Assembly (NCBI GenBank): GCA_026707545.1
Contig: JAPOWR010000003.1
Location: 52,451-116,450 of the forward strand
DNA length: 64,000 bases
Direction of reading: 5' to 3'
Source of the DNA: Acidobacteriota bacterium
GTDB lineage: Bacteria > Acidobacteriota > Thermoanaerobaculia > Multivoradales > Multivoraceae
Shown: positions 1 through 8,859 of the stretch, piece after piece
Position numbering within the stretch: position 1 is the first letter of the stretch
Layout: the number at the start of each line of letters is the position of its first letter
Translations under genes and position numbers: made by a program
Notes under the pieces: generated by a model
The model's input: the letters and a program-made list of their open reading frames with translations, nothing else
Told to the model about the DNA's origin: nothing
Database searches by the model: none

Positions 1-1242
1 GCGTTCATTACCGGGATGTACCAGACTTCCATCGGCGCTCATCACCACAACAGCAGCCAGGGGGAGCTGAAGATCCACCTGCCTCCCGGCATCCGGCCGA
101 TCCCCGAGCTGTTCCAGGAAGCCGGCTACTACACCGCGATCACCGGCTGGCCCAACACGGATCGAGCCACCATAGGAAAGACGCACTACAACTTCGAGTG
201 GGACCCGGCCATCTACGACGGTCCCGACTGGAGTCAGCGTCAACCCGGCCAGCCCTTCTTCGCCCAGGTTCACCTCCCCGGCGGAAAACACCGCGGCCGA
301 TCGCTCGAGTCGTTCCGGCAGATCAGCGATCGGGTCGAGAAGCTGCTGGGGAGCAGGACCGATCCCTCCATGGTGGAGCTTCCCCCGTACTACCCGAACG
401 ATCCGGTCCTGCTGGCGGACTGGGCGGCCTACCTCGACTCGGTTCGGCTGACGGACAAGTTCGTCGGCGACGTCATCGAACGGCTCGAAGACGAGGGCGA
501 CCTCGAGGACACGGTCGTTCTCTTCATGACCGACCACGGAATCAGCCATGCCAGGGGGAAGCAGTTCCTCTACGACGAAGGGCTGCACGTGCCCCTGGTC
601 ATCGCCGGACCGACGATCGAGCCCGGGCAGGTTCGCGACGACCTCGTGGAGCACATCGACATCGCGGCCCTTTCGCTCGCACTCGCCGGAATCGAGATTC
701 CCGACCACATGCACGCGCGCGACATCCTCGCCCGGGACTACCAGAAGCGGACAGCGATCTTCGCCGCCCGCGACCGCTGCGACGAGACGGTCGACTACAT
801 CAGAGCGCTGCGGACGACGCGCTTCAAGTACATCCGCAACTTCCTGCCCAACCGCCCCCATCTGCAACCCAACCTCTACAAGGACGGAAAGAGCATTGTC
901 ATCGCGCTGCGGGAGGCTCATGCTGCCGGGACGTTGAACGAGACGCAGCAGCTTCTCTTCGCTCCCACTCGTCCCGCGGAGGAGCTCTATGACCTGTCGG
1001 ACGACCCGTTCGAAGTCCGGAACCTGGCCGGCGATCCGAAGCACCAGGCGCAACTGAAGAAACTCAGGAAGCGCATGGACGATTGGATCGAGCGCACGAA
1101 CGACCATGGCGCGGAATCAGCAGCCATGTACGACAGCGAAATGGCCGCGTACTCCGCGCGCGTGAGCGCGAACCCCGAATCGGCTGCCATCCTCAGCCGC
1201 AACATCGCCCTGATGAAGCGCTGGGCGGCCGAGGGCAGGTAA
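1..1242 (+). CDS. Sulfatase, 5' end cut by window edge
   Basis: The reading frame is open from base 1, so the apparent ATG at 16 is internal and 413 C-terminal residues are visible. The fragment begins AFITG, the stretch that normally follows the C/S-x-P-x-R formylglycine motif of sulfatases, so the catalytic Cys or Ser lies just outside the window. A GKTHYNF segment near fragment residue 59 matches the family's Lys-x-His element. MTDHGISHARGK matches the Asp-His metal site and downstream Lys. The C-terminal ELYDLSDDPFEVRNL stretch is typical of sulfatases. These are exported hydrolases that release sulfate from esters, often on polysaccharides; the substrate cannot be read here. It converges on the PhyH gene with a 1-nt gap. 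Confidence 0.93.
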   Translation, partial: AFITGMYQTSIGAHHHNSSQGELKIHLPPGIRPIPELFQEAGYYTAITGWPNTDRATIGKTHYNFEWDPAIYDGPDWSQRQPGQPFFAQVHLPGGKHRGRSLESFRQISDRVEKLLGSRTDPSMVELPPYYPNDPVLLADWAAYLDSVRLTDKFVGDVIERLEDEGDLEDTVVLFMTDHGISHARGKQFLYDEGLHVPLVIAGPTIEPGQVRDDLVEHIDIAALSLALAGIEIPDHMHARDILARDYQKRTAIFAARDRCDETVDYIRALRTTRFKYIRNFLPNRPHLQPNLYKDGKSIVIALREAHAAGTLNETQQLLFAPTRPAEELYDLSDDPFEVRNLAGDPKHQAQLKKLRKRMDDWIERTNDHGAESAAMYDSEMAAYSARVSANPESAAILSRNIALMKRWAAEGR

Positions 1243-1243
1243 C

Positions 1244-2173
1244 TCAGTCGAACAGGCCGCTGGGCGAAGTCTTCGCGCCCGTGAAGTCCGGCCCTTCTTC
1301 ACGCCAGCCGTTGAAGATCTTCTCTCCCATCAGGCGGGCAAACCGGGGCTCGTCGGCATAGCGCTCGAACACCTCGGGATACCGGGTATCGCCGCGTCGC
1401 TCCTGTGTCGAGAGGTGAGGCCGGCAGAAATAGGCTGCGAGATTGATCCGCGCGCCAGGCAACTCGCGTCGCCAGCCGCCGTGCCACGAGTTGCCATGCC
1501 AGATCGCGGCATCTCCCGGATTGAGGTCCATGGTTACGGCGCCTCGCGGCACCGTCCACTCGAGGGCGTCCAGCTCTTCCCGATCGAGCTTCTTCGCCAT
1601 GATCGCCGGAACGGTCTCATTGCCCGCCATCCAGTTCTCGTGAGCCGTGGGCTGGCGCTGCTTTCGATGGCTGCCCGGGAAGAGCACCAGCGCGCCCGCT
1701 TCCCGGCTGTAGGGCGTCAGCGCGTAGTTGCAGTTGGCGACCAGGGACGTCTCGGTCATGCCGACCCGAACCCCATCGGCGTGCACCGACAAAGGCATGC
1801 CGCCGGGCCCACGAAAGTGACTCCCCATGGAAGACAACACGCAACTCTCACCAAGCAGATACGTGATCATCGCGAGCGGCTTCGGCTCCAGCAGGATCTC
1901 GGGGAAGACCGGATCCTCGAAGATCAGGTAGTGCTGATACGCCATGCCGCTGAAGTCGTCGGACGTGGCCGTGTCGGGATCGATTCTCTTGCCCGTCGTC
2001 CTTTCGACGCGCCGCAGGATGGCCGCCTTGGCGCGCTCGATCCGGTCTTCGGACAGCACGCCAGGGAGCACCGTGTACCCCTTGGTCTCGAGCTCGAGCA
2101 GGTTCTCGTTGAGACCGAGCTCCGCGATGTTTGCCAGCACGCGCTCGCGTGCCTCGTCGTCCTTGCCGGTCAT
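1244..2173 (-). CDS. Phytanoyl-CoA dioxygenase (PhyH) family oxygenase
   Basis: This 309-residue protein fits the Fe(II)/2-oxoglutarate oxygenases of the PhyH family, which hydroxylate small organic or acyl substrates in the cytoplasm. The facial triad is readable: His131-Ala-Asp133 in SVHADG and a distal His231 in NSWHGG, followed by Arg242, the likely 2-oxoglutarate ligand. The frame extends upstream to 2218, but the ATG at 2173 gives a normal N-terminus (MTGKDDEARERV) and avoids overlap with the next gene's leader. No signal peptide is seen. It lies between two sulfatases on the opposite strand, so co-function with them is only a guess. The substrate is unknown. Confidence 0.9.
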   Translation of the reverse strand: MTGKDDEARERVLANIAELGLNENLLELETKGYTVLPGVLSEDRIERAKAAILRRVERTTGKRIDPDTATSDDFSGMAYQHYLIFEDPVFPEILLEPKPLAMITYLLGESCVLSSMGSHFRGPGGMPLSVHADGVRVGMTETSLVANCNYALTPYSREAGALVLFPGSHRKQRQPTAHENWMAGNETVPAIMAKKLDREELDALEWTVPRGAVTMDLNPGDAAIWHGNSWHGGWRRELPGARINLAAYFCRPHLSTQERRGDTRYPEVFERYADEPRFARLMGEKIFNGWREEGPDFTGAKTSPSGLFD

Positions 2174-2217
2174 ATGGGCGACTCTACAACTGCTACGGTG
2201 TGAAGGAGGAGGAGCCA

Positions 2218-3663
2218 ATGAGAGAGAAGTTCGTAGCCCTTCTGCTCGCCACTGTCGTGTCCTCCCCGGCAGTCTCGGAATCCCCCAACATCGTCATCCT
2301 GCTCGCCGACGACCTCGGCTGGACGGGGACCTCGGTGCAGATGGACGAGCGCGTCCCCGGCTCGAAGAGCGACCTCTACCGCACACCCAATCTCGAGCGC
2401 CTGGCGTCGCAGGGCATGCGTTTCTCCAACGCCTACTCTCCGGCGCCGAACTGCTCGCCGACCCGCATGTCGATTCAAACGGGGAAGACCGCTGCACGGC
2501 TCGGAGCCACCGACATCATCGACGTCGTGCCCGACGAGACCGGGCGCGCGGTGTACCAGTTCTTCTACGACGACTTCTACCGCAACAAGCCGATGCACGT
2601 GCCGCTCCCGATCTCCGATCTGGCCGATGAGGAGCTGACGATCGCAGAGTTTCTCAAGCAACAGGACTCGCGTTACGTCGCAGGCCACATCGGCAAGTGG
2701 CACATGGGCGGCGGCTCGCCGGCTCGTCATGGCTACGACGAGCACGACGGCCTCACGACGAACGCGCCCGGAAGGCAGGGCATGCCCGACCCCAAGCGCA
2801 CCGGTGAGATCACCGAACGATCTCTCGCCTTTCTGGAGAAGCACGGGGCGTCTGGGCACCCTTTTCTACTGCAGATCTCCTACTACGCTGTCCACACGCC
2901 CGTCCTGGCGAAGCCGGAGACGGTTTCGCGCTATCACGGCTATTCGAGCGTCATTCACTCGAACAACACCTACGGCGCAATGACGGACGAGCTGGACCAG
3001 AGCGTCGGCAGGATCCTCGACAGGATCGAAGCTCTCGGCATCGCCGACGATACCTATGTCATCTTCACCTCCGACAACGGCGGCGAATCCGACCGCCCCG
3101 TGACCAGCAACGTGCCGCTGTCGATGGGCAAGACGCATGTGTGGGAAGGCGGCATTCGAGTACCGCTCATCGTGCGGGGTCCCGGTATCGCCGCGGGTAG
3201 CCAGAGTCACGTGCCGGCCATCGGCTACGACTTCCTGCCGACGATCGCCGAGTGGCTGGGTGCGGGAGATCGGCTTCCCGACCAGCTCGATGGCGGCAGT
3301 CTGGCCGGCGTGCTGGCAAACGAAGGAGTCGGCGAGGTCGATCGGCGTACGGAGCCTCTCATCTGGTACTACGGCGCCTATCGCAACATGAAGCACGTCA
3401 CGCCTCAGACAGCGATCCGTCTCGACCAACACAAGCTGATCCGCGAGCTGGAGTCCGGGCGCGAGGTCCTCTACGACCTCGATCTGGATCTCGCGGAGAC
3501 CACCGACCTCAGCCGGTTTCGTCCCGAGGTCGCCCGCCGGCTCTCCCGCTTGCTCGACGACTATCTCGCCAGCGTGGATCTCGAGCTGCCAACGCCGAAT
3601 CCCGAGTACGATCCAGCCAGGGACACGGGACTGATCTCGGTTGGCGGGACCGGCTCGCCTTGA
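2218..3663 (+). CDS. Secreted sulfatase, Cys-type
   Basis: This 481-residue type I sulfatase has an N-terminal signal peptide (about residues 1-20). The active-site motif is C79-S-P-T-R83, where Cys79 would be converted to formylglycine. Asp31-Asp32 (LADDLGW) and Asp286-Asn287 (TSDNGG) are the metal ligands, and GKWH at 159-162 and Lys305 are the usual sulfate-binding residues. The ATG at 2218 is chosen over an upstream in-frame ATG because it follows a strong AAGGAGGAGG ribosome site and starts the signal peptide. The stop overlaps the start of the next sulfatase by 4 nt, so the two are probably translationally coupled. It likely acts in the periplasm; no maturation enzyme is in the window. 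Confidence 0.95.
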   Translation: MREKFVALLLATVVSSPAVSESPNIVILLADDLGWTGTSVQMDERVPGSKSDLYRTPNLERLASQGMRFSNAYSPAPNCSPTRMSIQTGKTAARLGATDIIDVVPDETGRAVYQFFYDDFYRNKPMHVPLPISDLADEELTIAEFLKQQDSRYVAGHIGKWHMGGGSPARHGYDEHDGLTTNAPGRQGMPDPKRTGEITERSLAFLEKHGASGHPFLLQISYYAVHTPVLAKPETVSRYHGYSSVIHSNNTYGAMTDELDQSVGRILDRIEALGIADDTYVIFTSDNGGESDRPVTSNVPLSMGKTHVWEGGIRVPLIVRGPGIAAGSQSHVPAIGYDFLPTIAEWLGAGDRLPDQLDGGSLAGVLANEGVGEVDRRTEPLIWYYGAYRNMKHVTPQTAIRLDQHKLIRELESGREVLYDLDLDLAETTDLSRFRPEVARRLSRLLDDYLASVDLELPTPNPEYDPARDTGLISVGGTGSP

Positions 3664-5150
3664 GCGGCGAGCGGCTCTCGCGACGGGAACTGCTCGGGGG
3701 CCTGGGGCTCGGCGCCCTGGCCGCGGGCTGCGCGGGCAGTCGAGAGCCGCGCGCCGCTGGCCCGAACGTCCTGATGATCTCGATCGACGATCTGAACGAC
3801 TGGATCGGCATTCTCGACGGACACCCGCAGACGCTCACGCCGAACATCGACGCGCTCGCCGGGCGCGGCGTCACCTTCCGGCGGGCCTACTGCCAGACGC
3901 CCGCCTGCAACCCCTCCCGGGCGAGCCTGATGACCGGCCGGCGCCCGACCACCTCGGGCTGCTACGGCAACGGGGACGTCTGGCGCGACGCCATGCCGCT
4001 GGCCGTCACCCTGCCGCAGCACTTCATGCAGCACGGCTACGAAGCGATCGGCGGCGGCAAGACGTTTCACCAGAGCCAGAACGAGACCGCGTCGTGGCAC
4101 TACTACCACAGCTTCCGCGGCTTCCTGTGGGCCTCCGGCTACCCCGTGAACGAGCTCGACCGCGGTGGCTTCGACTGGGGTTCCCTCGACGTCGACGACG
4201 AAGAGACGACCGACACCCAACTCGCCAACTGGGCGGCTGAGTACCTGTCGAGAGATCATTCCAGGCCGTTCTTCCTGGCCTGCGGCTTCTATCGCCCGCA
4301 CCTGCCGTTCTACGCCCCGAAGAAGTACTTCGACAAGTTCCCCGAGGCCGAGATCGAGCTGCCGCCTTACCTCGCGAACGACCTCGACGACGTGCCGGAG
4401 TCCGCGCCCACGGAGCGCGGTCTGGAAGACCACGAGCTGGTGACGGCGACGGGGCAGTGGCGGCGCGCCGTGGCGGCCTATCTCGCGTGCATCAACTTCG
4501 CCGATGCGAACGTGGGGCGGGTGCTGAAAGCACTCGACGAGGGGCCGCACGCCGGGAACACGGTCATCGTCCTGTGGACCGACCACGGCTGGCAGCTAGG
4601 CGAGAAGAACCAGTGGCGCAAGTACACGCTCTGGGAGCGCTCCTGCCGCGTGCCGATCATCTTCGCCGGCCCCGGGATCGAGACGAAGGGAGAATTCTGC
4701 GACCGGACCGCCGAGCTGCTCGACATCTACCCCACCCTGGCGGACCTCGCCGGGCTCCCCGGGCGCGAGGACCTCGACGGCGAGAGCCTGCGGCCACTGC
4801 TCGAGAATCCCGAGGCCGTGTGGGATCACCCCGCGATCACCTCCGACGCGCCGGACAGAAGCTCGATCCGCACCGAGCGCTGGCGTTACACCACCTATCC
4901 CGACGGCGAAGAGCTCTACGACCACGACAGCGATCCGAACGAGTGGCGCAACCTGGCGAACCTCCCGGAGCACGCCGAAACGAAGCAGCGGCTACGGGCC
5001 ATGCTGCCGCGGAACCCTTCGCGCAAGGAGGTGCTGCAGGTCTCCGATCAGCCCGAGGAAGAGCGCCGCCTCACCGAGCTCCTGCCGGGCCGCTCCCACC
5101 GGGCCGGCGCGGCGAACGACGTCGGGCTCGATCCGGCCCCGCCCTACTAG
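3660..5150 (+). CDS. Tat-type lipoprotein sulfatase, iduronate-2-sulfatase-like
   Basis: The start chosen is the TTG at 3660, which overlaps the previous stop as TTGA and gives 496 residues. It begins LSGERLSRRELLGG, with a twin-arginine-like motif (Arg8-Arg9), then a hydrophobic stretch and a lipobox ending at Cys24. The catalytic motif is C83-N-P-S-R87, followed by GRRP as in iduronate-2-sulfatases. Asp43-Asp44, GKTFH (133-137) and TDHGWQLGEKNQW are further family motifs. No ATG in frame gives an equally good N-terminus. The protein would be exported folded, then lipid-anchored. Activation of Cys83 would need a formylglycine-generating enzyme encoded elsewhere. Confidence 0.92.
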   Translation: MSGERLSRRELLGGLGLGALAAGCAGSREPRAAGPNVLMISIDDLNDWIGILDGHPQTLTPNIDALAGRGVTFRRAYCQTPACNPSRASLMTGRRPTTSGCYGNGDVWRDAMPLAVTLPQHFMQHGYEAIGGGKTFHQSQNETASWHYYHSFRGFLWASGYPVNELDRGGFDWGSLDVDDEETTDTQLANWAAEYLSRDHSRPFFLACGFYRPHLPFYAPKKYFDKFPEAEIELPPYLANDLDDVPESAPTERGLEDHELVTATGQWRRAVAAYLACINFADANVGRVLKALDEGPHAGNTVIVLWTDHGWQLGEKNQWRKYTLWERSCRVPIIFAGPGIETKGEFCDRTAELLDIYPTLADLAGLPGREDLDGESLRPLLENPEAVWDHPAITSDAPDRSSIRTERWRYTTYPDGEELYDHDSDPNEWRNLANLPEHAETKQRLRAMLPRNPSRKEVLQVSDQPEEERRLTELLPGRSHRAGAANDVGLDPAPPY

Positions 5151-5293
5151 CGCGGCAGGAACTGGGTGCGCCGGCCTGACATCCGACCGCCCGAAGACGA
5201 GCGCTCCTGCCCCTGGGCAGGTGACAGCGGCGCTACCGCGGTGAGAGTCCCCAGGATCGCCGGGAGAAGGAGTCGAGGAGGTCGCACGGTCAC
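5147..5293 (-). CDS. Possible 48-residue secreted peptide, overlapping the PQQ-like gene
   Basis: A short frame starts at a GTG (5293) that overlaps the stop of the upstream propeller gene as GTGA and ends at a TAG. It encodes 48 residues: a short basic N-terminus (MTVRPPR), a hydrophobic run (LLLPAILGTLTAVAPLS), an AQG-type cleavage region and a basic tail. The tail is partly encoded by a copy of the dispersed GCGCACCCAG repeat. It may be a real secreted microprotein, or the N-terminal remnant of a secreted protein cut off where the repeat now lies. Its stop codon shares bases with the end of the convergent sulfatase gene. No family is recognised. Confidence 0.35.
   Translation of the reverse strand: MTVRPPRLLLPAILGTLTAVAPLSPAQGQERSSSGGRMSGRRTQFLPR
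5162..5175 (-). repeat. Dispersed repeat tail, copy H
   Basis: Read on the minus strand this is GCCGGCGCACCCAG, the tail shared by the other repeat copies in this window. It lies between two convergent larger genes. Confidence 0.55.
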
Positions 5294-6633
5294 TCGTAGT
5301 CTGCCTGGTTCAACGACACGGAGATCATCTCCTCGTCGTTTCTGATGTAGATGTGCTTGTTGGCGTAGGCCGGGTGAACCCAGCTCACGTAACGCAGTTC
5401 CCGCCGGTTGCCGGGTCTCGACGTGGGGGTGATGAGGTGCGTTCGGCTGATCTCTTCGTAGCCGGCAGGGCTCAGTCTGGCGATGATCAGGTCGCCGCGA
5501 TCGTTGTTGATGAAGACCCGGTCGCCGTTCTGGACGAGGAACCCGGAGACCCAGCGCCGTCGTTCTCCGGTCGCTTCCTGCGTTTCCCAGAGACGCTCGC
5601 CGGTCTCGGCGTTCAGGCCGCGCAACTGGCCGTAGCTGCAGATACCGTAGATGGTCCCTCCATCGATGATCGGCGTCGCCAGCACGGCGTGCAACCCGTC
5701 GGTCTGAATCTCGCTGTTGCTCGAGCCCTTCCAGGCGACGGTGGCGCCGGGCCTGTCCTGGTCGAGCGTCAGCATCAGGGGTCCGTCGTAAAACGTTGTG
5801 AAGAACAGTTGAGACCCGACCTGCACCGGTGTCGCGACGGTCATCGCGCCGCCGACCGTGTAGGGCTGCCGCCAGTAGAACTCGCCGTTGGTCGGATCGA
5901 GGGAGACGACTTCTTCCGGGTTCCAGACGATGAGCTGACGCGCTCCGCCGGCCTCGACGATGATCGGTTGCGCGACGCCAAGGTCCGCTTCGCTGTCCAG
6001 CGCGCGCCAGAGCTCCTCACCGGTCATCTTGTCGAACGCGACGACCCGCGCGTTCTCCGGGCCGCCGACGAAGCAGATGAGCCGCGGGCCATCGACCAGC
6101 GGCGCGCTGGCGAAGCCCCAGTCGAACCCCCACTGCAAGCGGTCGACGCCGTAGTCCTCGGCGTAGTCCTTTCGCCAGAGGAGCGCGCCGGTTTCGACGT
6201 CGAACGCCGACAGGACGCCCGTGCGCCCCAGGGTGTAGACGCGGTCTCCATCGACCGTCGGGGTCGCGCCGGGGCCTGTTTCCCACTGGATCCCCGCGTA
6301 GTCGGCCTCCCATGCTTGACTCCACAGGATGCGACCGGTCGCCTCATCGAGCGCGAGCGCCCGCTCGGTTCCGCGCATGCCGTGCGTGGCTTCGAAGTCG
6401 GTGATGAAGACGCGGCCGTCGGCCACGGCGGGGCCCGCGAACCCTGCCTTGATCGGGGTCCGCCAGAGCGCCTTCAGGCCATCGGCGGGGAACTCATCCA
6501 GGATCCCGGTCTCGTGCCAGACGCCGAGGCGGCCCTTGCCTCGGAACTCCGGCCAGTCGTCGGCACGTAGCTCCGTCGCACCCACCAGGATGGATGCGAC
6601 GCACGCAAGCGCGACCGTGAGTCTTCTGGCCAT
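5290..6633 (-). CDS. PQQ-like beta-propeller repeat protein, secreted
   Basis: The 447-residue product starts MARRLTVALACVASILVGA, a clear signal peptide ending near ELRADD. The ATG at 6633 follows GGGAG at suitable spacing and is preferred to the upstream ATG at 6666. The body has repeated blades of the type GRILWSQ, GALLWRK and GERLWET, typical of PQQ-like (WD40-like) propellers, with the DWPEFRGKGRLGVW opening common in such proteins. Many of these are binding or scaffold proteins without bound quinone, and no dehydrogenase active site is apparent. It starts 10 nt after the MBL-fold gene and probably forms an operon with it. Confidence 0.85.
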   Translation of the reverse strand: MARRLTVALACVASILVGATELRADDWPEFRGKGRLGVWHETGILDEFPADGLKALWRTPIKAGFAGPAVADGRVFITDFEATHGMRGTERALALDEATGRILWSQAWEADYAGIQWETGPGATPTVDGDRVYTLGRTGVLSAFDVETGALLWRKDYAEDYGVDRLQWGFDWGFASAPLVDGPRLICFVGGPENARVVAFDKMTGEELWRALDSEADLGVAQPIIVEAGGARQLIVWNPEEVVSLDPTNGEFYWRQPYTVGGAMTVATPVQVGSQLFFTTFYDGPLMLTLDQDRPGATVAWKGSSNSEIQTDGLHAVLATPIIDGGTIYGICSYGQLRGLNAETGERLWETQEATGERRRWVSGFLVQNGDRVFINNDRGDLIIARLSPAGYEEISRTHLITPTSRPGNRRELRYVSWVHPAYANKHIYIRNDEEMISVSLNQADYE

Positions 6634-6643
6634 ACGCGGCTCC

Positions 6644-7600
6644 CTACCTGTTCGCCAGTTCGTCATAGATCGCTTCGACGTTCGCTCTCGCGTGTTCCAT
6701 GCCGTAGTCCTTGTAGCGCTCAGGCAACTCGAGGGTCGCCGCCGCTTCCTCGACGCTCAGGCCGGCTCGGAATGCTCTTTCCGCCGCCGCCAGAAAGTCG
6801 CGGTTGAAGTCGGCGTACTCCTTGAGATCGTCCCACGTCATGAACCCCGCCCAGGGACGGTTCACACCTGTCTCCCGGCGACCCCGCCCGGCGTACGTCA
6901 CGGGAGGCTGGCCGTGGCCGGTGATCACGATCCTCACGCCCGGGATCCCGGCGACCGCCTTCGCCAACGTGTCGGGAAAGGCCACGCCGCTCCCGCCGTT
7001 CTGCGTATCGATGACCGGCGTCGCTTTCGAAGGAAACAGGCCTCCCAGGTACGCCACTCCCTTGGCGGGGAAGACGACGATGACATCGCCATCGGTGTGG
7101 GCCGGGCCGAAGTGGTACAGCTCGATGCGATCGATGTCCTCGAGCAGCGAGAACCGGTCGGTGAACGTCTTTGTGGGCAACCCCGCCGCGTCCGCACTCG
7201 AGTAGAGGTCCATCCGGGCCATGTTCGCCCGGGTGTTCTCGTGCGCCACGATCAAGGCGGCGGCCCCGAACTCGCCGTTGCTGCCGGCGTGATCCGGATG
7301 CGCGTGGGTGTTGATGATCGTCGTCACCGGGAGATCCGTCACCCCGTCGAGGGCGTCGCGCACCGGCTGGCCCCAGCCCGGGGGCTTCGTGTCGATCAAC
7401 ACCACGCCGCCGTTGATCTCATCGATGAGCGCCAGCGAGTTGGCGCCGCCGCCCGACAGGTGGTAGAGGGTGTCCATCACGCCCAGGGTGTCGATCCGGA
7501 CCGTCTTCGGCTCCTGCGCCCTACCGGCCCCTGGGACTGCCGCAAGTGCCGCCAGTGACAGAGCCACGAGCCTCACGTCCCGTCTCACGCACCGTTTCAT
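6644..7600 (-). CDS. Secreted MBL-fold metallohydrolase
   Basis: The protein (318 residues from the ATG at 7600) has a signal peptide, roughly residues 1-28, and the metallo-beta-lactamase-fold signature H99-A-H101-P-D103-H104. It would bind one or two zinc ions in the periplasm. The frame extends to 7750 but GGAGGAAG just before 7600 decides the start. Later family features (TDGDVIVVFPAKGVAYLGG, ITGHGQP) are present. The substrate class cannot be told; relatives include lactonases, glyoxalase II-like and quinoprotein-relay-associated proteins. The start is 37 nt from the divergent VOC gene, so the two may share a control region. Confidence 0.9.
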   Translation of the reverse strand: MKRCVRRDVRLVALSLAALAAVPGAGRAQEPKTVRIDTLGVMDTLYHLSGGGANSLALIDEINGGVVLIDTKPPGWGQPVRDALDGVTDLPVTTIINTHAHPDHAGSNGEFGAAALIVAHENTRANMARMDLYSSADAAGLPTKTFTDRFSLLEDIDRIELYHFGPAHTDGDVIVVFPAKGVAYLGGLFPSKATPVIDTQNGGSGVAFPDTLAKAVAGIPGVRIVITGHGQPPVTYAGRGRRETGVNRPWAGFMTWDDLKEYADFNRDFLAAAERAFRAGLSVEEAAATLELPERYKDYGMEHARANVEAIYDELANR

Positions 7601-7637
7601 CAGCTTCCTCCCCAGGGTAGGTGTGGCAAGGTAGCAA

Positions 7638-8834
7638 ATGATGTCCACAGACAGCTCGATGGATCGGCGCCGCTTCCTGGAAGGAGCGGTGGTGACGGCG
7701 GGCGCTTGCCTGGGAGTGGGTTCGGCGCGGGCGGCGACAGGCGCCGACATCGTGTCGCCCTCCGACTTCGCCCACCTGGCGGTGAGAGTCGGCGACCTGA
7801 AGGAGGCAGTGGCCTTCTACGACACCGTCCTTCGTTGCCGTCCCCACCACGTCGCCAGCCGGCCGGACGCGCCTTCGCGCGGCGGCGCCTGGTGCTCCTA
7901 CGACATCGAGCACCATCGCGTCTCGATCTTCGGGCGAGGCGGCAAGCCCGTGCCCGAAACCGGTCTTCTCGGCTGGGACCGCTTCACCTTCAGCTACGAC
8001 TCCCTCACCGAACTCGGCGCGAACTACCACGCGCTGAAGGCAGGGGGAATCGAGCCACGCGCGGCCAGACGCTACGGCGACAGCGTTTCACTCCTCTACA
8101 CCGACCCCAGCGGCAATCGCATCGAGATGCTCCTCGACCGATTCGATCGAATCGAGGACCTCGAGCCCTACCTGGGGGAAGCGGCAGGTCCGGAGAAAGC
8201 CGCCGGAGTCGACTTCGATCCGGCCAGTCTGCCGGCTCCGGGCGGTGCGGCGTCCGCGGAGACCGAAACCGTCGCACCCTCCGAACTTGTCCACACCGTC
8301 ATTCGCACCAGGCAACTGGAGCCCATGGTCGACTGGTACGTGCGGGCGCTCGGCTGCGAGGTCGCCGAACGCAGCGAGACGCTGGCCCTGCTCCGCTTCG
8401 ACCACCGCCTTCTGCGCATCCTGCTCGTCGAAGACAGGAAGCGAGAGCGCGGCGCCGGCAACCAGGGCTACGACCACTTCGCCTTCGAGTACAGAACCAT
8501 GGACGAACTCGTCGTGCGTACCTATGCCCGACTCAAAGAGAGTGGCGTCAAACCCTACTGGTGCACCAACCACGGCATGACCACCTCGATCTACTACACC
8601 GACCCCGACGGCAACAGGGTCGAGACGCAGGTGGACAACTTCCCCACGAAGGCAGAGGGGCTGGCCTACATCAGGGGCCCCGACTTCGCCCGCAACCCGG
8701 TCGGCATCGACTTCGACCCCGACGAGATGGTCGACAAGGTACGCGGCGGCGCGTCCTACGAAGAGATGCACCATCGCGTCGAAGGACCACGCACGACCCC
8801 GCCGCCGCGTCCCCAAGAGGGCGTGCACTACTAG
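7638..8834 (+). CDS. Two-domain VOC (glyoxalase/extradiol dioxygenase fold) protein with Tat signal
   Basis: This 398-residue protein begins with a twin-arginine-type signal (DRRRFLEGAVVTAGACLGVG). Two vicinal-oxygen-chelate modules follow, about 43-180 and 214-345. The C-terminal module has a complete metal triad, His219, His280 and Glu329, as in extradiol ring-cleaving dioxygenases. In the N-terminal module His46 and Glu163 are in place, but the middle ligand is replaced by Arg115 (GWDRFTF), so that half is probably structural. The likely role is oxygenase or lyase chemistry on an aromatic or related substrate outside the cytoplasm. ATGs at 7638 and 7641 are both possible starts, with AAGGTAG upstream. 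Confidence 0.85.
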   Translation: MMSTDSSMDRRRFLEGAVVTAGACLGVGSARAATGADIVSPSDFAHLAVRVGDLKEAVAFYDTVLRCRPHHVASRPDAPSRGGAWCSYDIEHHRVSIFGRGGKPVPETGLLGWDRFTFSYDSLTELGANYHALKAGGIEPRAARRYGDSVSLLYTDPSGNRIEMLLDRFDRIEDLEPYLGEAAGPEKAAGVDFDPASLPAPGGAASAETETVAPSELVHTVIRTRQLEPMVDWYVRALGCEVAERSETLALLRFDHRLLRILLVEDRKRERGAGNQGYDHFAFEYRTMDELVVRTYARLKESGVKPYWCTNHGMTTSIYYTDPDGNRVETQVDNFPTKAEGLAYIRGPDFARNPVGIDFDPDEMVDKVRGGASYEEMHHRVEGPRTTPPPRPQEGVHY

Positions 8835-8859
8835 GAGCCAGCCCAGAAACGTGCGCGCC

